Positions 22,601-29,201 of a stretch of DNA of 33,456 nt are shown piece by piece; position 1 is the stretch's first letter, and every line of letters starts with the position of its first letter. The stretch covers positions 1-33,456 of the forward strand of contig DUOS01000164.1 in the NCBI GenBank assembly GCA_012838745.1, read 5' to 3'. Source of the stretch: Treponema sp. (GTDB lineage Bacteria > Spirochaetota > Spirochaetia > Treponematales > Treponemataceae). The notes beneath the pieces are model-generated. The model searched no databases and was not told where the DNA came from. It saw nothing but the letters and a program-made list of their open reading frames with translations. Position numbers and translations under genes: made by a program.

Positions 22601-23370
22601 TCCTAAAAAACAGAGAATCTCGTAAAGTTATACACAAGTTATCCACAGCTTTAGTAAGAACAGCAACTATTATTAGTTATACAGCCCATCTTTGGTATTA
22701 CAATGGCCTTTTTAGAATATATAACAAACGAGTTGCTCAGTATTATGAAAAAGGAGGGGAAACCTTACAGTATAACGCTTTTTATTATCGTACATTCAAT
22801 AATTGGCCTATAATAGGACGTACTTATTTGTCACGAGCTAAAGAAATTGAGGTATCAGCTATTCCACAAGCAGAAGCAGCATATCTTTATGAAAAAGCGC
22901 GAATGAACCGAGATCCTGAAGCCTATCGGGATGCAATAAGGTCATTAAACCCAGAATGGGAAAGAAACTTCATAGCAAAAGCACTTTCTAGCTATATTTT
23001 CCTTCTTCAAAAAGATAATCTTCGTATAGAACCAGAAGCTATTCAAACCCTCCTTCAACTTCAACCAGCTTCTTTTTTGTTATACAACCTTTCACTTCCT
23101 GTTTCTCTAGATATTCAAGGAGGATCAAGAAAAGAGAATAGGTATATACGCAGATCAATAAAAAAGGCAGGTTTTTACATAGTTAAAAACTCCGCCTACA
23201 TAGTTACTATAAAAATTTCTGAAGATTCTTTAACAGGACAATGTACGAATTTACACAACGAACCTGTTTGTACACAATTTATCCACAGGGGCGACTCCCT
23301 AAAAGCAGATTCTTCAAAGCTAATAAACAATATGGTTGATCATATTTATCGTAGTCCACTTGGAAGCTAA
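19600..23370 (+). CDS. TgpA-like transglutaminase fused to an exported TPR protein
   Basis: The 1256-aa fusion begins with about six membrane segments (residues 1-200). An extracytoplasmic transglutaminase-like domain has the triad Cys440 (KKGYCTYFAFS), His484 (AHAWVEVF) and Asp500 (ISFDP). A further membrane segment is at about 555-580, with a cytoplasmic DUF4129-like stretch at 600-675. This first part matches TgpA-type proteins encoded after moxR and DUF58. A second signal-like hydrophobic stretch, LFCIFFLCSISFLVKAQ, lies at 680-696, and TPR-type helical repeats run from about 700 to 1000. The C-terminal 250 residues are unclear and end in a small alpha/beta module containing RRSIKKAGFYIV. 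No Met, SD or alternative start precedes the second half, so a single chain is likely. GTG start; overlaps the DUF58 end by 17 bases. A strong terminator follows. Confidence 0.85.
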   Translation: MRISSNPSFFFRLVAFILISSIPTRYLPEFFSWYFLPLVVILSVFSAVAVIKSELRIPALFILSVCFCALVYALATIIAYVIPITRIHTIYLHFVLVFFISSIFFILSFITTAAFIRKTRWCNLEPMVLIIIFCLFFWPQDNFSLILFSHPVRAGLFVLAFVVSITGSLLFTRNQNNKPFATFILLCPLYILAGIVFLGTYNTLSISSTGGLLQPTLFRFDFSPFLTLQDEIKLNDKLVCIVNTPNEHSENLLRRVYLSGWNSEQGFFQTSVPGEKDQITTVPKTTTNLSFIPRLLRKEVSQKVFIVNFDPKSLIAMDYPVQVTPYSMWQNSSFNGAYQVLSQAAGFIPFELYDSPFPQTGKDLPADTLSFYTQIDKTTKTFLDPLVKNLIPPSSNYYETIMTLNNFLHNGDYRYSLKPGVSKSGNQLEHFLFSSKKGYCTYFAFSLCLMLRTRGIPARVAVGFFLDEKSAKLDYYPVRANMAHAWVEVFFPNYGWISFDPTTNVIAEGETIPFSNTAEGDEFISLLNEIFENKESLTKELVSTNNMHESTNMSFIFHQIFNLFVRIIPCLFILILLLTIPFLRIRERILISRSSNYRLVILLCAKVSKRRISYTKHISRSYRLSQVAEKTKNPDVNALYILEQKARFAPFCTNLDASNARNLEKQIRRTQRPRIINKNLFCIFFLCSISFLVKAQETPQNLLSKAETAINVENWEIAISTLSKGKALYPQDPRFPFTLGKIFQKEKIYVSAKREFHSALSLGMDKDAELYENLASCHGFLNENESALNYQRKYLNLAPDDLFGWSIFGWLCYKTNNLHEGIETLHSILARYGPDGNLYVGLGNLYTAGYEYDNAKKYYTFAISIARESKQNLLGSIYLYNRSILEETFYNFDDAYKDTVSSLNAASRSSGFLMQGELELRRLEFQTAFSRYQKAYSLDSTPLASLGLADTLIQAGYVEEAEPYLDAIVKRKDMSWIANYGTTPDQFLADRNRIQRDRYTILKNRESRKVIHKLSTALVRTATIISYTAHLWYYNGLFRIYNKRVAQYYEKGGETLQYNAFYYRTFNNWPIIGRTYLSRAKEIEVSAIPQAEAAYLYEKARMNRDPEAYRDAIRSLNPEWERNFIAKALSSYIFLLQKDNLRIEPEAIQTLLQLQPASFLLYNLSLPVSLDIQGGSRKENRYIRRSIKKAGFYIVKNSAYIVTIKISEDSLTGQCTNLHNEPVCTQFIHRGDSLKADSSKLINNMVDHIYRSPLGS
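22628..22647 (+). other. Two DnaA-box-like 9-mers within the TPR region
   Basis: TTATACACA (22628-22636) and the consensus TTATCCACA (22639-22647) lie in the same orientation with starts 11 bp apart, i.e. on about the same face of the helix. They fall in coding sequence for VIHKLST. Confidence 0.5.
23279..23287 (+). other. Consensus DnaA box within the 3' end of the transglutaminase-TPR gene
   Basis: TTATCCACA is a perfect match to the DnaA box. It is about 8 kb from the origin, in sequence encoding FIHRG. A chance match is possible (roughly 0.25 expected per window of this size with uniform base composition). Confidence 0.4.
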
Positions 23371-23402
23371 AAAAAAGCCGCCAAAAAGGCGGCTTTTTTT
23401 TT
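23371..23402. terminator. Bidirectional Rho-independent terminator
   Basis: GCCGCC (23377-23382), loop AAAAA and GGCGGC (23388-23393) are flanked by A on the left and nine T on the right. It can stop the transglutaminase-TPR gene on the plus strand and the immunophilin operon on the minus strand. Confidence 0.95.
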
Positions 23403-24482
23403 CTACTTTACTGAAAGAAGTTCTAAATCAAAGGCTATAAATGAATTCCCTGGAATCACTCCAGGAACCCCTGCGGGTCCATAGGCGAGTTCTGGTGGAA
23501 TAATAATAGTTCTCTTTTCTCCAACTTTCATTTGGAGAGCTTGTGAATCAAATCCCGGAATAAGTTGCCCACGTCCCACTTGAAATTCTAATGGTTTATG
23601 CATATCTGAATCATCGAAAACCGTTCCGTTGAGTAAATATCCACGATATTTCATCGTTAAAGATTGTCCTGTTTTAGGAGAGTCGCCAGAACCAGGCTGT
23701 AGTATTTCATAATAAACGCCAGACTCTGCTTTTTTTGCATTTGGCCATTTTTTAGTAATGGAATCTATTGTCGCTTTTTGTGCGTCTTTCTGTGCAGCGT
23801 TGCTGCGGTCTGCAACTCCGGCTAATAAGGCGTTAAAGGCCGCTTGATTTGCAGCAAAATCTTTTGCTTCAGCTCCTCTGCGCACAATTTTAATTTTGGT
23901 AATTACATCATTATTTTCAATTTTGTTAACAACATCTTGTCCTGTAAGCACACGACCAAATACTGTGTGTTTTCCATCTAGCCAAGGTGTTGGTACATGT
24001 GTAATAAAGAACTGACTCCCATTTGTGCCCGGTCCGGAGTTAGCCATCGAAAGAGTTCCTGGAACATCATGTTTTAATGTTGAATCTATTTCATCTGGAA
24101 ATTTATACCCTGGACCACCGGTGCCATTTCCAGAGGGATCTCCACCCTGTACCATAAACTCTTTAATTACACGATGAAAAACAAGCCCATCATAAAAGGG
24201 TTTACCCTTTGCTGCATCGAGAGAACCTTCGGCTAATCCCACAAAGTTACACGCAGTTAAGGGTGTTTTTTTATAAAAAATTTCAAGGGTTATAGAGCCT
24301 TTTTCTGTTTCTATTATCGCAAAAATACCATCAGAGGTAATTCCTGCAGCCAAATCTTGTTCCATTTGTTTTTCTCCTGTTTTAACGGTAAGACCACCCA
24401 TAATAATTGCAGCGGCAGTAAATCCAGTCATTACTACGAGCAATACAACTCCTATTAGTAGTATTTTTGTTTTCTTATTCAT
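23403..24482 (-). CDS. Membrane-anchored cyclophilin-FKBP dual peptidyl-prolyl isomerase
   Basis: The 359-aa protein has an N-terminal signal anchor (about 7-30). The cyclophilin domain (about 53-203) keeps Arg104 (FHRV), Phe109, Gln112 (MVQGGDP), Trp168 (TPWLDGKH) and His172. A charged helical linker (about 205-250) follows, then an FKBP domain (about 253-359) with Tyr279, Phe289/Asp290 (TVFDDS), Ile308 (LIPGF) and Tyr334 (ELAYGP). Dual-family immunophilins of this order have been described in treponemes. It probably folds proteins outside the cytoplasmic membrane, with two independent prolyl isomerase sites. ATG 24482 is preferred for AGGGAG 6 bases upstream; the frame is open 19 codons further, to 24539, overlapping the upstream gene and without a ribosome-binding site. 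It is last in its operon. Confidence 0.93.
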   Translation of the reverse strand: MNKKTKILLIGVVLLVVMTGFTAAAIIMGGLTVKTGEKQMEQDLAAGITSDGIFAIIETEKGSITLEIFYKKTPLTACNFVGLAEGSLDAAKGKPFYDGLVFHRVIKEFMVQGGDPSGNGTGGPGYKFPDEIDSTLKHDVPGTLSMANSGPGTNGSQFFITHVPTPWLDGKHTVFGRVLTGQDVVNKIENNDVITKIKIVRRGAEAKDFAANQAAFNALLAGVADRSNAAQKDAQKATIDSITKKWPNAKKAESGVYYEILQPGSGDSPKTGQSLTMKYRGYLLNGTVFDDSDMHKPLEFQVGRGQLIPGFDSQALQMKVGEKRTIIIPPELAYGPAGVPGVIPGNSFIAFDLELLSVK

Positions 24483-24488
24483 CCTCGT

Positions 24489-24494
24489 CTCCCT
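24489..24494 (-). promoter_or_regulatory. Shine-Dalgarno deciding the immunophilin start
   Basis: AGGGAG on the minus strand, 6 bases before the ATG at 24482. It places the start so that the signal anchor is at the very N-terminus. Confidence 0.65.
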
Positions 24495-24522
24495 TTTTGA
24501 AGACTCTTTAGTCGTCATAGCA

Positions 24523-25311
24523 TCAGAGTCCTTTTTCATATTCTGTTATAAACCAACTATAAACCGCATCTGCCCTAGTAGAAAAGGAAGAACTAATCTT
24601 CTTCTCAATTCCCGGTACTGCCAGAAATTCTATACGAGTAAGGTTGTACACCAAAAGATAATCACCCAAATCATGTACAATCAAGGAAATGCGCAAATTA
24701 TTTGGTTTTATCAATCGAAAAATTGCATAGCTAAGTCCATCTATATTAGAGGAAAAGAAAGCGGTTGTATCATTCGTTTGTCGATAATCATACCGATAGA
24801 GATATTTTCCAAAGGTTAAATCTTCTTGAACAGCATAAAGAGAAATTCCATCGGCATTTCCATTTACTGGATCATCTATACGGATCCGCGTTTCAGGAGA
24901 TTCAACTACATAAGAATTCTTATAGAGAGTTCTCATTTTTTTTCTACTGGTCGAAAAATAATCAATTCCTTCCAACAATGAAAGAGACCGGATTATAGCT
25001 GAAATTCGTGGAATTTCATCGCCTATCTTTTCCCCTGTTGTACTTGTTTTTTTATATAAATAAAGAGTTTCGCTTATAAAAGGAGCCGTATCTCCATCCC
25101 AAAACTGATCCGCCTCAGCAGCGAGGGGGACCATTGGTAAAAGAGAGAGATCAGCATTATCACCTCTGTAAACAGTTTTTCGAATAAATCCTTCTGTACA
25201 AAGCTCTGCTGCAGTTTCTTTTGAAACCACATTTTGAAGGCGCACTTGTATTTCCTGCGCTCCAACAGATACTGCCCCCATTAGAAATAGGGCTACAGCG
25301 AATTTTTTCAT
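24523..25311 (-). CDS. Exported protein of unknown function, spirochaete-type
   Basis: The 262-aa protein has a signal peptide ([19 protein letters not shown], cleavage likely after Gln19). The mature part is a mixed alpha/beta sequence without recognised catalytic motifs. Visible features include [23 protein letters not shown] and a C-terminal [16 protein letters not shown], then a short helix. I recall similar uncharacterised proteins next to jag in treponemes (possibly the family called DUF6675), but I cannot verify this. Its ATG follows the jag stop codon with no gap (TAA then ATG, with GGGGAGG inside the end of jag), so translation is coupled. The immunophilin follows. Location in the periplasm is likely; function is unknown. 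Confidence 0.7.
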   Translation of the reverse strand: MKKFAVALFLMGAVSVGAQEIQVRLQNVVSKETAAELCTEGFIRKTVYRGDNADLSLLPMVPLAAEADQFWDGDTAPFISETLYLYKKTSTTGEKIGDEIPRISAIIRSLSLLEGIDYFSTSRKKMRTLYKNSYVVESPETRIRIDDPVNGNADGISLYAVQEDLTFGKYLYRYDYRQTNDTTAFFSSNIDGLSYAIFRLIKPNNLRISLIVHDLGDYLLVYNLTRIEFLAVPGIEKKISSSFSTRADAVYSWFITEYEKGL

Positions 25312-26016
25312 TTACCTCCCCTTATAAAATACCCGAACTTGCTTATACAAGCCCTCTCCCTCGCTCTTTGTATCCACATCTCCAATATCGTTCAGTGAAG
25401 TATGAATAAGTCGTCGTTCAAAAGGGTTCATAGGTTCAAGTAGCATTGAGCCTCGGCTTGTTCTCACACGATCTGCTGTATTATATGCAAGTCGTACAAG
25501 TGTTTCTTCTCTTCGTATACGATAGTTTTCACTATCAAGAATTACTCTAGTAGATTCTTGGCCTTGTTTTCCTGAATAAACATTTGCAAGCAATTGCAAT
25601 GCATCAAGATTCTTTCCCTTCCTGCCAATCAAAATCGATGAACTCTTTGAGTTCAATCGTAGGCCTATCTTTCTTTCTTCACGAGAAACAACGTCTATTG
25701 TTACATCATAACCCATTTTCCTAATCATTGACGCAACGAAATCAATTATACCTTTTTCAAAATCGTCTTGTGGAAGAGGATCCTGAAAGGGACTAGTACG
25801 CCGAGGCGCATCTTTATCTTGTTTAGGGGTTCCTTCCGAGGAAACTCGGACTGCGTCATCAGTATGAACACAAATCTTTACGAATCCTTTCTTGAAAAGT
25901 GTGTTTTTTTGCGCTTCAAGTATTTCCACATCAAACTGATCTTTTTCTAAACCTAGTTCTGCTGCGGCAAGCTCAATAGCTTCTTTTTCTGTTTTTCCTT
26001 CAAATTCATATATCAT
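25312..26016 (-). CDS. jag: Jag/KhpB RNA-binding protein
   Basis: The 234-aa protein has a Jag-N domain at 1-50 (MIYEFEGKTEKEAIELAAAELGL with the following KGF), a variable linker rich in charged residues, a KH domain with GRKG at 131-134 (LIGRKGKNLDALQLL), and an R3H domain with Arg201 and His205 (RRLIHTSL). KhpB proteins bind RNA in the cytoplasm and affect cell division and elongation in Gram-positive bacteria; they are regularly encoded after yidC. Here it lies 24 bases downstream of yidC with AGGAG before the ATG. Membership of the rpmH-rnpA-yidD-yidC-jag series is standard; in spirochaetes its role is less studied. Confidence 0.93.
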   Translation of the reverse strand: MIYEFEGKTEKEAIELAAAELGLEKDQFDVEILEAQKNTLFKKGFVKICVHTDDAVRVSSEGTPKQDKDAPRRTSPFQDPLPQDDFEKGIIDFVASMIRKMGYDVTIDVVSREERKIGLRLNSKSSSILIGRKGKNLDALQLLANVYSGKQGQESTRVILDSENYRIRREETLVRLAYNTADRVRTSRGSMLLEPMNPFERRLIHTSLNDIGDVDTKSEGEGLYKQVRVFYKGR

Positions 26017-26040
26017 AATAACGCTCCTAGCGAAATAATA

Positions 26041-27816
26041 TTACTTGTTAATCAGCGATAATTCTTTATGCTTTTTTGCTTGCATCATCTTATTTATAAC
26101 CACCTGCTGTCCCAAAGTAAGAATATTTGAGAATGTCCAGTACAATAACAATCCTGCTGGTGCATTATAAAATAGGAAGAAGAACATTATGGGCATACCA
26201 TACATCATGAACTTCATCGAACCTTGCTGCTGTGTAGTTGATGGTGTTTGGGTAACTTTACCAAATAAAAGCTGAGACACAACGTAGATAACCGGTAAAA
26301 GACGTAATTCAGTCCATTTTACAAAGGGAACAACAAAAGGAAGTTGCATAAGACTGTCCCCTTGTGAAAGATCAGGAATCCAACCAGGAATAAACATAGC
26401 TCCACGAAATTCGAAATAGTTATTAAAAAGATTATACATCGCAAAGATTAGTGGAAATTGAATGAGTAAGGGCAAACAACCTGAAAGGGGATTATATCCA
26501 GAAGCCTGATAAAATTTTGCCATTTCCTCATTAAGTTTTTTTGGATCGTCCTTATACTTTGCCTGTATTTCCTGCATCTTAGGTGCATGTTCCTGCATTT
26601 TCAATGTTGATTCTGTACTCTTTTTAGTAAGAGGAAAAATTACCACCCTCATAAGAATAGTCATCAAGATAATTGAAACGCCCCAGTTGGGGATAAGTTT
26701 ATAAAAAAGCTGCATGATAAATTTGAGGAGGACTTCTAGTGGTGCAAGAATTCCAGTTGATTGAACAATTTCATTTAAACGAGAATCGGAAAGCATATAG
26801 GAATTATTTGTCGGTACATTATACCGAGCAAGCTCTTTTTCTGTTCTAGGGCCCAAATAAAAACGCCACAAATCTGTATTTTTCCCACCGGCAATAGGAC
26901 CACGAGAAAGAATCATTTGAGAAACGGGCTTAGTAGAATCTTCTGAAATTGAATTATAAGTTACAGCTTGTATTGGATTTTCAGGAAATGCTATGGAAGT
27001 AAAATATTTTCCTGTAAGGGCTGTCCAAGTAAAACGATCTGTTATTTGCTTTGTTTTACCTTGGTTTACAGCAATTGATTTTTTCTTTCCATCTAGAAGA
27101 TAATAGAACTTTCGGTATTCATAGCGATCTTGCTTTAGATTCCATTGCGGACCAATCTGAGGAGACGTACGAATACTGTATGCTGAATTACCGAATTGAA
27201 TACCACTAAGGGTCTCATCTCCATCTATGGTAATATTCAGTTCGAACATATATTCATCAGGAACGAATGAATATTTTTTAACTAGGGTAAAAGAACTTGA
27301 AGTTCCATCTGAATTTTTTACAGAAAAATCTCTATAAAACCCAATAGAGGTATCATTTATTTTTCTTACTGTAAAAAGTTCATCGATTGGAACTCCATTT
27401 TCACCGCCAAAAACAACCGAAAAAGCCCTATTGTCATCCACACTGTATGCCATTTCAACGGGTTCTTCATTATCTAAGTGTTTTTTTAACTTATATGAAA
27501 GAATATCTCCTCCACGGTTAGTAAAGACAACGTGAACAAGATCAGTTTCAATGGTATACAACGTTTCTGCAACGGGAGTTTCATTGTTTTTTTCTACCAC
27601 GACAAATTCTTCATCAGGATTTACTGCCGTATTTTCAAGTACGGTTTTCGGTGCTTCATTTTGAAGAACCGCACTTTCATTAATTATTTCTGTTTTAGTA
27701 GTTTCCTGTTCCGAAGACACAGCCGGTTGTGACGGATTTAATTTTGCTTGTAAGCTAAACCCGATTAAAACAACCAACGTAGAAAGTACAATTGCTAGAA
27801 GTGTATTTTTTTCCAT
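26041..27816 (-). CDS. yidC: Membrane protein insertase YidC
   Basis: The 591-aa protein inserts and folds proteins in the inner membrane, alone or with SecYEG. An N-terminal membrane segment (about 5-24) is followed by the large periplasmic beta-rich domain (about 60-340), as in Gram-negative YidC. The conserved core is NWGVSIILMTILMRVVIFPLT from about 378, with the hydrophilic-groove Arg in ILMRVVIFPL. A coiled cytoplasmic hairpin follows (QEHAPKMQEIQAKYKDDPKKLNEEM), then the ASGYNPLSGCLPLLIQFPLIF segment and the last three helices. The C-terminus is basic (MMQAKKHKELS), consistent with ribosome contact. The linker at 35-80 is rich in Glu/Thr/Asn. AAGGAG lies 11 bases before the ATG. It is 39 bases downstream of yidD. 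Confidence 0.97.
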   Translation of the reverse strand: MEKNTLLAIVLSTLVVLIGFSLQAKLNPSQPAVSSEQETTKTEIINESAVLQNEAPKTVLENTAVNPDEEFVVVEKNNETPVAETLYTIETDLVHVVFTNRGGDILSYKLKKHLDNEEPVEMAYSVDDNRAFSVVFGGENGVPIDELFTVRKINDTSIGFYRDFSVKNSDGTSSSFTLVKKYSFVPDEYMFELNITIDGDETLSGIQFGNSAYSIRTSPQIGPQWNLKQDRYEYRKFYYLLDGKKKSIAVNQGKTKQITDRFTWTALTGKYFTSIAFPENPIQAVTYNSISEDSTKPVSQMILSRGPIAGGKNTDLWRFYLGPRTEKELARYNVPTNNSYMLSDSRLNEIVQSTGILAPLEVLLKFIMQLFYKLIPNWGVSIILMTILMRVVIFPLTKKSTESTLKMQEHAPKMQEIQAKYKDDPKKLNEEMAKFYQASGYNPLSGCLPLLIQFPLIFAMYNLFNNYFEFRGAMFIPGWIPDLSQGDSLMQLPFVVPFVKWTELRLLPVIYVVSQLLFGKVTQTPSTTQQQGSMKFMMYGMPIMFFFLFYNAPAGLLLYWTFSNILTLGQQVVINKMMQAKKHKELSLINK

Positions 27817-27855
27817 AGTTCAAATAGCTCCTTTTAAAGCCCATTCCTTTCGTTA

Positions 27856-28077
27856 TCATGGTACTGGATCATAGCCACCCTGATGAAAAGGGTGACATCG
27901 GGAAATACGTCGAATCGCTAGAAAAAGACCTTTTAATGGTCCATATCTTGTTATTGATTGGTACGCATAGGCTGAACATGTTGGATAGTACCTGCACGAA
28001 GGAGGAAAAAGCGGAGAAAGAAATCGTTGATACAGGCGGATTAAACCGCACAGTACATTCTTTAGAATTTTATTCAT
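27856..28077 (-). CDS. yidD: Membrane protein insertion efficiency factor YidD
   Basis: The 73-aa protein has the UPF0161 pattern: [27 protein letters not shown] with three Cys-adjacent conserved residues, then [26 protein letters not shown]. It is membrane-associated, probably through an amphipathic helix, and assists YidC. The reading frame starts 8 bases inside the 3' end of rnpA, so the two are translationally coupled. yidC follows at 39 bases. Confidence 0.95.
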   Translation of the reverse strand: MNKILKNVLCGLIRLYQRFLSPLFPPSCRYYPTCSAYAYQSITRYGPLKGLFLAIRRISRCHPFHQGGYDPVP

Positions 28078-28426
28078 GTATATCCGACCAAAGGCCGGCC
28101 TTCCTGAAAAGTATTTCTAGATGCTTTTTTCGTTCCGGAAAAGAATCATTTCCCGGAAAAATAAGAATTGCCATGTCATATCCAAACGCAAGATTACGTT
28201 TATAACGACGGTAAACTTCCCGACATAAACGTCGAGAATAATTCCGTTCTACGGCATTTCCATAGTTTTTTGGAAAAGTGAATACTACACGGTTAGTTTT
28301 ATGTTCATTTTGCAGAATAAAAAGTTTTATTCTTTCCCCGTAATATTTTTTGCCTTTTCGAAATACTCTTTGAATGGCAGCGGAACGCCTTAGGCGTTCC
28401 GCTTTTGGAAATCCTGAGCATTTCAC
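28070..28426 (-). CDS. rnpA: Ribonuclease P protein component
   Basis: The 118-aa basic protein helps the RNase P RNA process tRNA 5' ends. The pattern [21 protein letters not shown] opens it, and the RNA-binding motif is [19 protein letters not shown], where the usual RNRIKRRLRE has Tyr and Ser in the third and fourth positions. The start is a GTG at 28426 with only weak purine-rich sequence upstream. A perfect 11-bp stem with a three-base loop (28379-28403) lies within codons 8-16. It follows rpmH by 14 bases and overlaps yidD by 8. Confidence 0.95.
   Translation of the reverse strand: MKCSGFPKAERLRRSAAIQRVFRKGKKYYGERIKLFILQNEHKTNRVVFTFPKNYGNAVERNYSRRLCREVYRRYKRNLAFGYDMAILIFPGNDSFPERKKHLEILFRKAGLWSDIHE
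28379..28403 (-). repeat. Strong hairpin in the 5' coding part of rnpA
   Basis: AGCGGAACGCC and GGCGTTCCGCT (11 bp, perfect) are separated by three bases. In the mRNA this makes a very stable stem about 25-50 bases after the GTG start. No T-tract follows, so it is not a terminator. Confidence 0.6.
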
Positions 28427-28440
28427 TGCTCACAACTCAA

Positions 28441-28596
28441 TCAATAGGGTTTCTTTTCGTCGGAAACGCTCAGTTTATAACGTCCCTTTGCTCTTCGGCG
28501 CTTGAGGATTTGGCGTCCTCCGCGAGTAGCCATGCGAGCACGGAAACCGAACTTCCTATTGCGTTTGACTTTACTGGGTTGATATGTCCGTTTCAT
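28441..28596 (-). CDS. rpmH: 50S ribosomal protein L34
   Basis: This 51-aa protein is highly basic and starts [18 protein letters not shown], the standard L34 opening. [19 protein letters not shown] follows, and the C-terminal extension [12 protein letters not shown] is short. GGAG stands 10 bases before the ATG. A very good promoter (28686-28714) lies about 80 bases upstream, so this is the first gene of rpmH-rnpA-yidD-yidC-jag. L34 is part of the large ribosomal subunit. Confidence 0.98.
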   Translation of the reverse strand: MKRTYQPSKVKRNRKFGFRARMATRGGRQILKRRRAKGRYKLSVSDEKKPY

Positions 28597-28685
28597 GGAA
28601 CTTAGACTCCTTTATTTGTAAGAACCCTGCCTTGTACAAGACCGGTTCACTTGATCAAAATAGTTACCCTTAGAATAGGGAGTGA

Positions 28686-28714
28686 AGTATACATCACCGC
28701 ATTAACGAGGTCAA
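28686..28714 (-). promoter_or_regulatory. Sigma-70 promoter of the rpmH operon
   Basis: On the minus strand, TTGACC (28714-28709), a 17-base spacer and TATACT (28691-28686). The untranslated leader to rpmH would be about 80 bases and contains the palindrome CTTGTACAAG. Confidence 0.75.
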
Positions 28715-28724
28715 GATACTGAAA

Positions 28725-29201
28725 TTACTGTGGTTTACCTTTTTTGATGCTTTCTCTTAATCGAGAGAGAACATCCTTGAGCGGATCATCAAGGTTCTTA
28801 TCAACCTCAACCGAAGGTTCTTTTTCTATTTTTTCCTGTGTGGAATTTCTTCGAAAAAGACCATCTCCAACGTTACCTGTTTGACGTTCATATGGCTTAA
28901 GGCAAACACTGGCATCTCGTATTGCTAAAGTTTTTATGTCTAATTCAGGAAAATTTTCCCTCAATTCTTTAATTATTCTTTTTTTAATAAATTGTAGTTG
29001 TTGACTCCATCCAGGGTGATCCACCTCAACAATAATACAACCTTTATTAACATCTAGAACTTTACTGTGAGAACTTAACCGTTCCCCTACAATCGTATCC
29101 CAGTTTTTAAAGAATTTATCTGCTTGTTCAAATTTTTCATTTTCTAACGATGAAAAGAGCCTGCTTATTGTTTCTGCTGCCGTATGGAATTTATTGGTCA
29201 C
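28725..29201 (-). CDS. DUF721/DciA-like protein (putative replicative helicase loader/operator)
   Basis: The 158-aa protein has the DUF721 pattern at 5-105: AETISRLF, FFKNWDTIVGERLSSHSKVLDVNKGCIIVEVDHPGWSQQLQF and a helix ending in LKTLAIRD-like sequence. DUF721/DciA proteins interact with the replicative helicase DnaB and are thought to load it where DnaC/DnaI are absent. The C-terminal third is charged and probably disordered (EKIEKEPSVEVDKNLDDPL). Its start lies 11 bases inside recF, so the pair is translationally coupled. It is the last gene of the dnaA-dnaN-recF group here. The location next to dnaA strengthens the replication role. Confidence 0.88.
   Translation of the reverse strand: MTNKFHTAAETISRLFSSLENEKFEQADKFFKNWDTIVGERLSSHSKVLDVNKGCIIVEVDHPGWSQQLQFIKKRIIKELRENFPELDIKTLAIRDASVCLKPYERQTGNVGDGLFRRNSTQEKIEKEPSVEVDKNLDDPLKDVLSRLRESIKKGKPQ

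Noticed and set aside
22628-23287. Second origin of replication in the TPR gene
   Set aside because: The DnaA boxes are few, lie in coding sequence, and have no AT-rich unwinding region next to them; the dnaA-dnaN gap is a complete origin.
27858-28205. Plus-strand frame of 115 codons opposite yidD and rnpA
   Set aside because: It is antisense to two clearly identified genes and has no similarity or ribosome-binding site.
28379-28403. Hairpin in rnpA as an intrinsic terminator between rpmH and rnpA
   Set aside because: No T run follows the stem on the minus strand and it lies inside the rnpA coding sequence.
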